Assembly (NCBI GenBank): GCA_011032825.1
Contig: JAADJZ010000015.1
Span: 620,001-684,000 of the forward strand
DNA length: 64,000 nt
Direction of reading: 5' to 3'
Origin: Massariosphaeria phaeospora
Lineage: Eukaryota; Ascomycota; Dothideomycetes; Pleosporales
How positions within the stretch are numbered: the first letter of the stretch is position 1; the number at the start of each line of letters is the position of its first letter. A model generated the notes under the pieces. The model did no database searches. It was not told the DNA's origin and saw only the letters and a program-made list of their open reading frames with translations. The position numbers and the translations under genes are program-made. This document shows positions 46,012 through 57,763 of the stretch, piece after piece.

Positions 46012-46677
46012 GGCGGCGGGGGGTGGGCGACGGAGGGGCGATGGAGGGGCACGTGAGGGCTAGCGACACGTCTAGCGCTGGGCGGGGTGCGGGGAGCGGA
46101 CCTGGAGACGACGGTGTGGGAGACCGAGTTCGACTGGCTGGGGCGGCGTTTGGCGGTGGGCAGTGGGCGGTTGGGGAGGACGAGAGAAATATCGTCTGCT
46201 GTGACAGGCCGGATCGATGGAGGGGCGCCGCCGATTGAAGCCTGAGCGGGGTAACAAGCAGAAAAGGGAACAGCTCTGGGTGCCTGCGCGCGGTGGGAGA
46301 GTTGAGGCGGACAGACAGCCGCGGTTGCTGGACGAGGGTGAGGTCTGTAGACGTCTTGCGGCAGCTGGGCGCGTCGAGAGGCGAGGCCGGCCGGGTTGAG
46401 AGCGCGTTGTTGTCTTTTTCTAGGTCCCGCGGTCCTGTCTCCCAATGGTGGGGAGCGGCATCCTTCCCGGACCTCACCTCACCTCTGTAATTACATCACC
46501 CGGCTAACTACCTTTACTGCTCATACTCTGTCCCCGGAATGCCGAACAGCTCACGGCAGCTGGCGGGCTTTCATAGTGTCCCAATTGATCGGTGACCCGC
46601 CAGTTTCCCGTCTGTAGAGGCTTCGGCCATCTCCAGCGACCTTACCACCACAAACACCCCACCTCTACCCGCCCTCC
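46012..46677. promoter_or_regulatory. Divergent promoter, KAP114 / REV7
   Basis: This 666-bp GC-rich spacer must contain both promoters. No specific binding site was recognised. Confidence 0.5.
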
Positions 46678-47547
46678 ATGGCGCCCACCTACCTCGACAC
46701 GCTCGCCGCCTTCACCTCGTTCCTCACCGCCTACACCCACACGCTGCTCTACCTGCGCGCCCTCTACCCGCGCTCCTCGTTCGCACACTCGCGCTTCCAC
46801 AACACCTCGGTGCACCAATCGCGCCACCCGCTCGTGTGCGACTGGATCCGCGACGCCATCGCCGCCGTGCGCGAAGAACTGCTCGCCGGCACCGTGTCGC
46901 GCATCGGCATCGTCATCTTCTGGCTCGGCGACGGCAGCAGCAGCCATGGCCACACCGACGGCGGAGGCGCCGGCAGCCCGCAGATCATGGAGCGCTACAT
47001 GCTCGACGTGAGCGCCTTCCCGGTCGTCGAGAAGGGCGAGCGCAATATGGAGATTGAGTGGGACGATGCAGCGTCCGCGGACGGGCACGATGGTGGCGCG
47101 GCCGACGGGCGCAGGAAGGGCAAGGAGCCCGCGCTCGATGCAGACGTCGACGTCAATCTGTCCGAGCAGTTCCGCGCTGCGTTCATAACGCTCACAACAC
47201 GCAGCTCGCAGCTCGCGCCTCTACCGGCAAATTGCTCGTTCAACATATCCATGGAGTTGAAGGACGAGGCAGATGTAGACCCGCCAATCGGCCATCCGCA
47301 GCCCTGGATCCCGGTGCAGCCGAGCTTACAGAAGACGGGGAGGAAGGGCGGGATACAGGCGAACCAAGACGCTGCGAAGAGGGGGGATAAAATTAGGGAG
47401 GGCCAGGATCTAGGCGGGGTGCGCGTCACGCCGATGAGGACTGTGGAGGTTGGTGTTTTCAGATTTGAGACATGGGTAGAGGAAGGGAAAGCGAAGTTCG
47501 AGCTGGACCAGACGTCTAAGGGCAGCTTTGCGAGTTCTGGGGGTTGA
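46678..47547 (+). CDS. REV7: HORMA-domain protein REV7/MAD2B
   Basis: A single exon encodes 289 residues. Rev7 is the HORMA subunit of translesion DNA polymerase zeta (with Rev3) and bridges to Rev1. The N-terminal helix pattern FLTAYTHTLLYLRALYPRSSF with a later SRHPLVCDWIRDAI matches the Rev7/Mad2B branch of HORMA proteins rather than Mad2 itself. An acidic, Gly/Asp-rich insert of about 35 residues (about 125-160) interrupts the domain. The C-terminal part (VGVFRFETWVEEGKAKFEL) would include the HORMA safety-belt region. The domain spans about residues 5-285, so little else is attached. It shares an upstream region with KAP114 and converges with the ubiquitin ligase gene. Confidence 0.85.
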   Translation: MAPTYLDTLAAFTSFLTAYTHTLLYLRALYPRSSFAHSRFHNTSVHQSRHPLVCDWIRDAIAAVREELLAGTVSRIGIVIFWLGDGSSSHGHTDGGGAGSPQIMERYMLDVSAFPVVEKGERNMEIEWDDAASADGHDGGAADGRRKGKEPALDADVDVNLSEQFRAAFITLTTRSSQLAPLPANCSFNISMELKDEADVDPPIGHPQPWIPVQPSLQKTGRKGGIQANQDAAKRGDKIREGQDLGGVRVTPMRTVEVGVFRFETWVEEGKAKFELDQTSKGSFASSGG

Positions 47548-47919
47548 CTACGAAAACAGAGAAACTCCAGTTGTTCGTCTCGATCACGGTCTTGTCCCGT
47601 CTGAGACTATACCTTTCTAAAGAGGGCAGTGATGTCACAACACCCTCGGCAGCAAACAGCCTCACGCTACGTGGGAAATCTATGTCTTTTAGACCCGTGG
47701 CCATGATGTTGCATGAGAGCAAGAAGGACTTGGTAGACCTATCTCAAGTACAAATATACAATATTTGGACACGCTGCCAATGATACCCACGTCCTGCTCT
47801 TGAGTAATAGATCGTCCAGTAAATGCAAACCCCCTTATATTATGTAACGCTGAATTGATGATGAACCCGGACTGACACCACCCGTTTTTTAATGCCCCCA
47901 TTTTTCGCCCCTGTCCCTC
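47548..47919. other. Convergent intergenic region, REV7 / RBR ligase
   Basis: It holds the 3' ends of two convergent genes. Nothing else was recognised. Confidence 0.55.
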
Positions 47920-50862
47920 CTATACGTCCCTTCGCGGGTTCCTGTGCACACCGGGCCGCATGTCCGGCATGTTGTCCCTGGCTAGATTCGCCCGCATCTG
48001 CTGAAATGCCAGGGCTTCGGCTCTTCGTTGCTGGTTTCGTTGCTGCAAGTGCTGCTGCCGTTGGTTCATGGCCATTTCCTGCTGTTGTAACTGCGCTCTC
48101 AATTGTTGGATCCTGGCTTCGGCACGGTCCGCTCCGGTTGGTTGGGGTGCAGCGTGCTGCTGGGGTTGATTTGGCAAGGCCTCGCCGGCTGCTGCGAGAA
48201 AGAAAGGATTGTGTAAGTCTGGCATATCTGCCATGTATGGATCGAAACCAAAGCCGAAATCGAGCGGTGCACCTTCAGGCCTATATTTACTACGTTAGTG
48301 GAAAGCTCAATGTGATAGTTGCACTAGGCGTGGGACAAGAGAGCATAAGCGTACCTTTGACGGTTAGGTATAGGCACTGGAGCAAGTGGTCTCTGTACTG
48401 GTTCAGCTGCAAGGCCAGGACGGAGATGCTGGATAGCTGCAGCGAGCCTGGCCACACCCGCTTGTGCTCTGTAAACAGGACCACCATAGACACCGGGACC
48501 AGCGGGCCCGGCGAGAGCAACAGGATTAATGGGAGCACCGGGACCAACGGGAGCGCGTACAAGTATATCGCCCTGCATGAGAAATGGAAACCCATCATGA
48601 GCGACTTGTGCTTGTCCAAGACGCGCCTGCTCTGCCTGCTTGACCCGATCCGATACCTGGATCATGACATCGGTCTCGGAGAGCCCTGGATTTTCAGCAC
48701 GTACTTTGGCGGTTGCTTCTTCCGCTGCCTTCTTGACTTCTTGTTCGTGTCGCGATTCGACATTATCGTGCAAAGGGCATCTACTAGAGTTGATCGCGTC
48801 GCTGAAATGGTTGTAATCTGTAACGTCCTTCGAGCATACATAACTACAAGTAAGACGTTAGCTGATGAACCATCTCGACGGCCGGCATGACTCTTGAGTC
48901 AATGCAACAACATAGAAGAAGCGGTCACTTTCGTTGCGCTAGCCAATTGACAGGCTCATTGTGACAGATCGAAGGGTCACTCGGATGTTTACTTACCATT
49001 GCACATTTCGACAACGAGAACAGCTCATCTTGTTGCAGCCGTAATCCTTAACGAACGGGTGTTTGCAGCGATTGCAGTAGCGAATCATTGCTGCCGACAT
49101 GGCCTCCTCGATGACGTGTCTGACAGTCAGATTGCCCTCTTTCTTGGCTTCCTCGCAAGTCAACGGTATATGTGTGTCCTTTTGACATAGCCGACAACTT
49201 ATTTTCCTGCATTTCGGATTTTGGCATCGGAATTCTTTGTCAACGTCCACTGGCAGGCACTCAGCCTTATAATCGCAGAACGGGCATTCTGACAAGAAAT
49301 CGAGTCCCGCAGCTGCAAGGTCTTGTTGTTGCTGCATATGCTCCAGTCGATCGAAAGACTTCTCGCTAAGGAAGGATTGAAGTTGCTGGCGGGTGAATGT
49401 CCCACCACAAGCCGTATCAGCGAAACAAACCGGACGGCACCGTGAACTGCCCAGCTCGTTCTCGACATAAGACTTGGCACAATCTTTGCAGACGAAGTGG
49501 ATTGTATCTCCGTTGCAGCTTACCATACGGTTGATGGGAAAGTCATCGAAACAGCACTGGCTAAGAACGTTTTAGTATTCTTGTATTATATTTCGAGGTG
49601 TACGAATTAACGTATGTGCTTACCAGTCGCCCATGTGGTTGTTCATCTGAGCTTCCAAGAGATTTTCCTGCTCAGCGCGGTCTGCCTCCTCCAATTTGCG
49701 ACGCTTTACTACATAATGTCAGTGACGTTCCACAATAACGAGAGTTTAGGTTCACTATGTGAGATGACATGCCGATGGGCACTTTGGAGCTACTTACTCG
49801 CTTCTTTTTCGATCTTCTGCTTGGCAGCTCGTAGCTCTTTTGGAAGCTTACTCCCGGCTTGGATCAGTATGTCTTCGTACCGAGTTGCATTGCGTCGCTT
49901 CTGAAGTTTCGAGAAGGGTGCGGCTATCCGATTATAATTGCGGTGCTGCTCTTCTATGACAAGATATGCTTTGTATAGAGTTTTCTCCTTCTCTAGCGTT
50001 GCTTGGAAGTGTCGCATCGGGAGATCCTGGAATTGATCCTTGAGCAGGTTCAATCTATCCATCAACGATCAGTAAGTAATGCCATTTTGAAGAAACCAAC
50101 GCATCTATTGGATTGGCACAATAGCTATGCATCTCGGAGGAGTACCCGTTGTGCTGGATACGCACAAAAGACGGCGCTATCGAGCATGCTCGTGCTGCAC
50201 TTCTTGACAGACCTTGCAGTGGTAATAATAATTATCGCTACACCCCCATCCCGAGCACGGTGACAACGGGAGGGGGGAAAGATGTTGCGCAACATGGAAG
50301 CAAACAGATATGTAGAAACTTACGACGCATGATGATACTCTCGGGTATCTTGCTCGCCCTCGTCGTATAAGTTTACGAGATCCTCATCCTCGTCATCGTT
50401 TTTCCGTTTGCGATCGGTGTTCTCAGCTTCTTCTTTCGGAAATGTCCCATCGTCCAACAGCTTGGCGATCAGTCGCTCGCATGTGGTGGGAGTTCGTGTA
50501 TCATCCTGAGTTTTCTCTTTGATGAGGTCGAACGCAAAATTCACCGATATGTCTGGTAGAACATCCAACATCATCTGCAGACACACCTCTTCGCTAACGA
50601 GCTCCTCATTCTCAGCGACAGGTGGAGGGCAGCGCGGAAGGTCGTTCAGTGGGCCTGGCGGGATATCAACGTCGGGTATGGCCGTCAAGTCGATAACGTC
50701 GTGATCAGGCACAGCTTGTAGGCCATGTAGATTGTGGACATCGTCCGCATCCGGAGGAATATCAGCGTCCAGGTCGTAAAAGTAGTCATTGTCGGAATCT
50801 TCTTCGTAGTCGGACAAAAGGTCTATCACTTCGTGCTCGTGCTCGTCGGCGTGGTATGCCAT
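47920..50862 (-). CDS. RBR E3 ubiquitin ligase, RNF216/Triad3-like
   Basis: Six exons (50324-50862, 49798-50054, 49624-49708, 48997-49560, 48355-48843, 47920-48280) give 764 residues. RBR ligases take ubiquitin from E2 onto a RING2 cysteine before substrate transfer. The N-terminal 170 residues are acidic, with VIDLLSDYE and DVIDLT stretches that resemble SUMO-interacting motifs. RING1 begins at C294 (CQCCFDDFPINRMV), the IBR follows, and RING2 contains CNRCKHPF...GCNKMSC with C474 the likely catalytic residue. The YVCSKDVTDYNHF tail after RING2 is the RNF216-type extension. A Glu/Lys helix follows, then a Pro/Ala and a Gln-rich end. RING1 and RING2 both need splicing to regain their cysteines, which confirms introns 3 and 4. 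Confidence 0.9.
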
Positions 50863-52220
50863 TTCAAGATGGTGTTGAAGTTGTCCACCGGGAAGTGCGG
50901 AGGTACGGATGGATTAGCTACGGGTAGGAGGTGCCAGTGGGGCGTCGCTGGTGGTGGTTGGTTCGGGGAAGTCACGGAGCCGGTTCATGAGCTTCCCACG
51001 CAGTTCGGAACGAAGGACAGTATTAATAAGTAGATTGAATTGCAGTGAAAGTGTAGAAGGGAGAAAATAAGGTGAGAAAGACGAATGATTCCAAGGTTCT
51101 ACCGTACCAGGCTGCTGCGCGCACCGTCCAGCCTTGTCGCGTAGCGCTTGACGCTCCGCACTTCAAGAACAGCAGAGAGGGTGGAATGCGAAGCGACCGA
51201 GACAGTTGCAAGGCTCCGGTGCCGGTGCACTGTCGTTGTCGCTGTCGCTGTCAGAAGTAAAGTGAGTTGTCGGCGCGTCTGGGCGAGGCAGGCGCCGCGG
51301 GTACGCGCTGCTCTCAAGCGTCAGAGCGAGAAGGGTGCAGGCGGGCAGGGCCGCTCATGTACCACAGTGCCATGCCATGTCTTGGCTGCCCGGACTGCGC
51401 AGCGATTGCGGAGAGGGGTGAATGATTGACGATGCACCGTCTACGACTGGAGGTGTCGTTGCCAGACCAGGCCAGGCTGCCCGGCAACAATTCCGCGGCC
51501 CCGAGCAAACCAACCGCGATGGGAGCGTTTGAATTACGCGGTCGCACGGGCTCTTGCGGAAACCATTGTAACTAAAGCCCTTTTATATTGTGTCTTGTAA
51601 CATCAAGTAAACGCTGTATATAGAATTGTAGCTTTCTATAGTTATATTGCTGCGTGAGATAATCCCTTTAGAGCCGCGCAGATTTATCTCTTTAGTTCTG
51701 GAGATTCCGCGGGCGCTTCCGTAAGAGCACGGGCCTGCCGTCACCACTCGATCTGGAACCTGGGAACAAAGAACTGCATGTGAGAGCATCGTGATGGAGC
51801 TCTTATTGATGGCCAGCGGACATTTGCTGCAGTGCTTAGCGCCTGGTCTTTGTGCAGTAGTCCTCCCGCAAGCAAGCCGTCGTGCATTCCGCATGACCGT
51901 AAGCTGCGAGCCTTCTCGCTTTTCCACGGCCTAAATCGGAACTTGCAGGACATGACGGAGTCAGGCAGGTCGCAGCGAGGATACAAACCGACACTATAAG
52001 GAAGGAGTGGAGGCGAGACTTTGAGAAGGACCGGGTGGTGTAGACCACAGCGTGTTATTGTACTTCACATTGCCGAACCTAACCAGCACCATCTACAATT
52101 CAGAACTCTGCCTCTGAACTAGGTACGTATAGCGGCAAGGTGCTCTGTCTTCTCGTCTCGCTGACAGATCTCATAGTATACTCGGCCCAATAGCGACAGT
52201 CTCATTCTCACTCAAAAGCC
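50863..52220. other. Divergent intergenic region, RBR ligase / LYC1
   Basis: This 1.36-kb region contains both promoters. Small ORFs on both strands have no family features. Confidence 0.5.
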
Positions 52221-53501
52221 ATGGGTTCTACACTTGACCTTCCTGGCGGCAACTCCCCGACTCTCGCACTAGTTCATCCGACCGAGGAAGAGAAGCTCAT
52301 TCAATTTAACCTTAATGGCGCCGAGTGGCGCGGAGCTCTGTCTCTACAGGCGTATCTCCGTCGTGAACAGATACTATCGAGCCAGACCCTGACCCGCGAT
52401 GGTGGCATCACTTATTGGATCCTGGTGGATACCGCAACCGAAACAAACCCACTAGATCCATCGTCTTCCGCGCGTTTGCCGCTGGCTAGTTGTGAGACCT
52501 ACCGCAAGAAAGCTCTCGTGTGGCAGGATGGGCTTGTGTGTGAGACCATCGCACATGGAATTGGCAGCGTGTTCTGTGCGCCACATCTGCGGAAACGTGG
52601 ATATGCGGCGAGGATGATGCAGGAACTCGGCAAGGCGTTAGAGACGCATCAGACAACCAAAGACAAAGAATGTCTGTTCTCAGTGTTGTACTCGGATATT
52701 GGGAAGGTGAGTTGCTCGTCGTCCGCCCAAGTGGATGTCGACAAATCGTGCTGACATTGGGAGAAATTCTACGCTGAGCATGGCTGGGAACCGTTCGACT
52801 CCGCGCACGTATCTCTGCCAGCAGGCATGTCGAAGTTGGTGGCCGGAAAAAGCTTGCTAACAGCCCAGCCTTTGTATGAAGAGGACTTGGCGAGCCTCTG
52901 CGAGATCGATGAAGCTCTTATCCGAAAGACCCTCAACTCGCGAGCGAAGGACCAAAAGGCCGCGGTGGCTTTCATTCCCGACATCGAGACAATACAGTGG
53001 CATCATGCTCGTGAGGATTTTGTGGGTAGAGAGCTCCACGGGAAAGCCCCGAAAGTGAGGGGCGCCATCGTAGGTACTGAACAAGGCAAGCGGATCTGGT
53101 GTTACTGGACGCGAATGTGGTATAATCAGGATCCAAAGGAATCCGCAGGAAACACCCTCCACATTCTACGCTTGGTGGTCGAGGATGGAGGCCACTCAAG
53201 CTGGGAAGGTACGGGAGCGAAGCAAGGAAACGGGAGCTCGAACGACGACGAGCGTGATGCCGCAATTGCAGCCTTGTTTTTGATGGCGCAGCAGCAGGCC
53301 GAAGAATGGAAAATGGAGCATGTCGAAGCATGGAACCCGTCGTCGGCAGTGTTAGCAGCAGCTCAGATGCTAGATCCCGAGGCACAGGTCGTTGAGCGAG
53401 ACAGGGATAGCATAGCTTCTTTGAGGTGGTATCCTCACCACGAGGGGCCGGTTGCAGGTTCGATTGACTGGGTTGGCAACGAGAAGTTCGGGTGGTGTTG
53501 A
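52221..53501 (+). CDS. LYC1: LYC1-like lysine N-acetyltransferase (GNAT)
   Basis: Two exons (52221-52706 and 52764-53501; intron 57 bp, GTGAGT...GAG? ending in AG) give 407 residues. Yarrowia Lyc1 acetylates free lysine with acetyl-CoA, the first step in lysine catabolism. The N-terminal half has a GNAT-like fold with GIGSVFCAPHLRKRGYAARMM as the acetyl-CoA-binding motif A (R/Q-x-x-G-x-A type, here RKRGYA) and SDIGKKFYAEHGWEPF across the intron, matching the GNAT motif B turn. The C-terminal half (residues about 190-407) is a second domain seen in fungal Lyc1-like proteins. The stop codon lies inside the first copy of a 39-bp direct repeat. It sits beside threonine synthase and the CPC1 regulator. 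Confidence 0.83.
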
Positions 53502-53589
53502 CCGGGTTTTCGCAGCGCACGCTATCGCTATTATCCGCTTGGTACAGTGGGTGTTGACGGGGATTTCGCAGCGTGCGCTATCGCTATTA
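53495..53589. repeat. Two 39-bp imperfect direct repeats over the LYC1 stop
   Basis: Copy one is 53495-53533 and copy two 53551-53589, offset by 56 bp with four mismatches. Copy one includes the LYC1 stop codon TGA (53499-53501); the same TGA is kept in copy two. Confidence 0.88.
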
Positions 53590-54601
53590 CTCAAGCATAC
53601 TGTTAACAAAGATCAATGGCTGGCTCAGCGACGTGTGAAGACGTAAAGCCATAAACTCACAGCGTTGTTGGGCAGCAACGGTCGCCCATAGGCCAGTGCG
53701 CGCACAGCAAATTTCCAAGAAAATTTCTTCCACGCGAATCGCACACATTCCATCCTCTTACAGCCCCAAATGGCGCGGTCGATACACTCAAATCACCATT
53801 CTTCTTCAACCGCCCGGCAAGCCAGGCGAATCAATGAAAAAAAAACCTGTCAGATTGCCATCAATGTCCTGCCTTCCAGGCCGACCAAAGTCAAGCCCAG
53901 TTGGCTGAAGATCATCGCCACGTTCGCCGAAGCAAACGCAATAAGGCCTCACTCCGGGACATCAAGGTTACTGCTCATCAGCCAGGATTCGGACTGTGGC
54001 TCCTTAAAGGAACTCAGTAGAGGACGTTTACTATAGAAAAGATTCTCTGAGAGAGGGTTAGCAAATGACTAGAGGAAGAAGAGAGGAGTTTCCAGGGTGG
54101 AACGTACCTGAAGTAAAGTCGACTGGAGATTCGAAAGGGACGGGGGAGAGGCGGGCTTATATAGCCAGAGAAGTTACGCACAGGCCCCCGCGCTTGCGGC
54201 TGAATCAGCGAAAATTTGCGATTCGGCCGGGCGGCGCGGCTCAAGCTCGGGGGCCGTGCACGCCGATGGCATCCGATGATCGGAACTGACGCAGGCACCG
54301 CGCCGGTGGGGCAGCCGTCGAGCATTTTGCGCAATACGGCCGCGGGGGTCATGTAAAAGCCGTTGAGGAGTCAACACCAAGTACCGAGTTTGGAGCCTTC
54401 CGTTTTGCTGGCACACAAACAGTCGCGGCACACACTCTCCCATCACGGAACACCTACATGTGCCTGCCACTTGCTCTTTTGCGGTAGTTCGACACCCAGC
54501 TGCTATCCCACCGACCTCGTCTCTAGGCGCTCGACACAAAAGCTCCACGCTGCTTTACTCCAATTGCATAGATAAATCAGAGGTATTCAATCGCATTCTC
54601 A
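53502..54601. other. Intergenic between LYC1 and threonine synthase
   Basis: It holds the LYC1 3' flank and the THR4 promoter. A strong minus-strand TATA sequence sits at 54156-54163 without a recognised gene. GGAGTCA at 54367-54373 is one base off the CPC1 consensus. Confidence 0.5.
54156..54163 (-). promoter_or_regulatory. TATATAAG, orphan TATA-like box on the minus strand
   Basis: The perfect TATA-box match is followed on the minus strand by CT-rich leader-like sequence and a possible intron (GTACGT at about 54109 to CTCTCAG at about 54054). No coding exon could be recognised downstream. Confidence 0.3.
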
Positions 54602-56403
54602 ATGTCTTCACACACAGCATCTCAGCGCTACTTAAGTACCCGCGGAGGGTCTTACCACGTAAGCACATCTTTTCTTCCACACCGACTGTCGCCTTCTGGC
54701 TAGCACTATGCTAACATCGGCAGCTCTCGTTCGAAGAAGTCGTCCTCAAAGGACTTGCCTCCGATGGCGGTCTCTTCATCCCCGAGGATATCCCTATCTT
54801 GCCCGACGACTGGGCGTCAAACTGGCAGCACCTCTCGTTCGAAGACCTCGCCTATGAGATCTTTTCGCTCTACATATCTTCCGCAGAGATACCTCCCGCC
54901 GACCTCAAAGACATCATCCGCCGTAGTTACTCGACGTTTCGCATGAAAGACATCACTCCGATAGTGACCCTGGACGAGAAGAAGAATATACACCTGCTAG
55001 AGCTGTTCCATGGCCCGACTTTCGCGTTCAAGGACGTTGCGCTCCAGTTTCTGGGCAATTTGTTCGAGTACTTCCTCGTGCGTAGAAACGAGAACAAGAC
55101 TGGGCGGAATCGGGAGCATTTGACTGTCATTGGCGCGACCAGTGGGGATACTGGGTCTGCGGCCATCTATGGCTTGCGGGGGAAGAAGGATGTTTCCGTG
55201 TTCATTATGCATCCCCACGGAAAAGTTAGCGCAGTGCAAGAAGCACAGATGACTACCGTCATGGACGCGAACGTCCATAACTTGGCCGTAGATGGAACTT
55301 TTGACGACTGCCAGGTAGGAGGGTGTCTATCATGCTTTGAATCATGACTAACGCAATGAAGGACTTTGTCAAGGCTCTCTTTGCCGACCCGGAGATCAAC
55401 AAGACCCACCGTCTCGCTGCAGTACGTACCCCACGGCTGCTTTCTACATTCTCTAATGATTGAACAGGTGAACTCAATCAATTGGGCCCGTATCCTCGCG
55501 CAAATCACGTACTACTTCCACTCATACTTCAACCTAATTCGACAGAAATCCTTTCTCCCAGCCTCCCACATCCGCTTCGTCGTCCCCACAGGCAATTTCG
55601 GTGACATCCTAGCGGGTTACTTTGCGAAGCGCATGGGCCTTCCCGCCGAAAAACTCGTAATTGCCACCAACGAGAACGATATCCTACACCGCTTCTGGCA
55701 GTCCGGGAGCTATGAGAAAAAACCTGTTCACGGGCGGGAGGCCGAGGGCGGCATACCGGAAGACGGCGTCAAGGCGCACGAGAGCGGCGTGAAGGAGACA
55801 CTGAGCCCCGCCATGGACATCCTTGTGTCATCCAACTTCGAGCGGCTGCTCTGGTTTCTGTCGTACGAGGTCTTCAGCACAAACTCAGACGCCGTCTCGC
55901 AGCGGCGCAGCCAAGCAGGGGACCACGTTCGCTCGTGGCTAGACGACCTCAAGAGTAAAGGCGGCTTCAGCGTCGACCAACACATCCTCCAAGCCGCCCA
56001 GGCAGACTTCTCGTCGTACCGCGTTAGCGACGACGAGACGGTCGAAACCATCAAGGCCGTCTTCTCGGCTCCCTCATCGGAAGGCTACGTCCTGGACCCG
56101 CATTCCGCCATCGGCGTCGCAGCCGCGCTTCGTTCGGCCGAGGTCTCGAAGCCGCCGTCCACGCACCACATAGCCCTCGCAACGGCGCACCCGGCCAAGT
56201 TCAGCAATGCGGTGGAGCGCGCGCTGCCAGACCAGAAAGAGTACTTCGAGACGAAGGTGCTGCCCGAGGAGTTCAAGGGCTTGGAGGACAAGCCGCGGCG
56301 GGTCAGTTTGCTTAAAAAGTCGGATGGGTGGGAAGGCGTGCGGAGGGTCGTTGTTGCTGAGGTGGAAGCCGAGTTGCAGGCTGTAGAGAGAGCGGCTAGA
56401 TGA
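54602..56403 (+). CDS. THR4: Threonine synthase
   Basis: Four exons (54602-54658, 54724-55314, 55362-55421, 55468-56403) give 547 residues. The PLP enzyme converts O-phosphohomoserine to threonine. The N-terminus SSHTASQRYLSTRGG then LSFEEVVLKGLASDGGLFIPE is the family start. The PLP lysine is K122 within HGPTFAFKDVALQ, and the phosphate-binding loop is GATSGDTGSAA. VPTGNFGDILAGY and NENDILHRF follow, typical of fungal class enzymes. The 60-nt exon 3 (DFVKALFADPEINKTHRLAA) joins to VNSINWARILAQ. It lies between LYC1 and CPC1, and converges with the latter. Confidence 0.96.
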
Positions 56404-57763
56404 GAGCGTTGGGTTGGGTTGGTCAAGAGGTTGGGTGTAATTTTGATGGTTACTGCGTCGTTCTTCTCGCAGGTAGTTAGTTGGTTAGCAAAAGAGGGGA
56501 ATGGGTTATAGACGTTCGTTTTCAAGACGATGAAATCTTGTAGAGGCTGTCTGCGCTGTTCTGCCGGACTCGTTTTCTCTACGGCTTGGCTCGGCTCGGC
56601 TTGTATTGCACTTGGGTTGTGGGACAAGAGTGCCTCGCATCGGAACTAACGTGACGTTCCACATGTGCATACGTTGCTCTTGGAAGACGGCAAACCGAAA
56701 TCGGGTTTTGTCCTCGGATGGCGGCAAACACGAGTCCAGAAATGACTGATGTGATGCGGCCGTCACAGCCCTCGTCGTTTGTTTGTAGATGCATACAAGT
56801 GAGAAACGAAGACGACGCGAACGCGTCATTCAAGGTTAAAAGAACAGCACCATGGAAAGTAAGGACTCCTGAACAACTCTCATAAGACCCAGACCCGGAC
56901 TCGGAGACGACAACGAGGGAGGGAGAGGATACAGGTAGGTGCTCTGGAAATGGCATGGCATGCCATGAATATAATATAGCTGCGACCTGCATGTAGGACG
57001 ACTCAGTCATGAGTGTGACTGTGTGGCGGCCTTGCACGATTGCTTCACGCACCTACTCACCTCGGCAATGACTCGAAGTACGATTATACATACCGTTTGG
57101 TGCTGCAAGTGGCCAAAGCCCTATCCAACTGAACAACGGTACTGGCAGTCAAAGTCATACAAGGTAGCAGAGTATGACAGCTGTCCCGAACACTCACCAC
57201 CATGACGAATCAAGCCATGACACACGACAGCACGCGCTATGGCCACCCCCGACCACGGAGGAGTCGTCGAGCCCGAGCACCAGTCACACACGAGGAGTCA
57301 CTGATCGATCACGCAATGCTGGAGTCATCGACTTCAGATAACAAAATGTATATATAAAGAGATAGTCGCCCGCAGGCATCTGGAATGAAAGCACGCACAT
57401 CTAACACTACCGCAACCACACAAAAAGGACAGTAAAACACACACACTCAACACGCTCGCAACTCCGACCCGAAGATCATCGTCAAAGCAAAAAGCAAGTC
57501 ATGACAGCCGTTACCAGGAGGAGTCGATCAACCCAAGGGAGACTGCGCTCCGGCCGGAACAAAAAAGCAAAAAAGCCTTAGAGGAGTCGAGGGATCCCAC
57601 CAGCCGCCGTCCACCGGGAGATGGAAGGAAAGAGGTAAGAATATCGCTCCGGAAACAAAAACAGAAAGGAAATATTGGCTTGAAGGCAAGGCATGGAGAA
57701 GACATTTCTTCACCAGCTCCTTTAAGACAACTGAACGGAACCGAATCCGAGAGACCGAGAGAA
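56404..57763. other. Convergent intergenic region, THR4 / CPC1
   Basis: 1.36 kb between two 3' ends. It contains no recognised gene. Fungal GCN4-type genes often have long 3' flanks, so part may be untranslated region. Confidence 0.5.

Noticed and set aside
47892..48890. 332-codon plus-strand ORF opposite the RBR ligase
   Set aside because: It is antisense to exons 5 and 6, whose splice junctions restore the RNF216-type tail, and it shows no domain.
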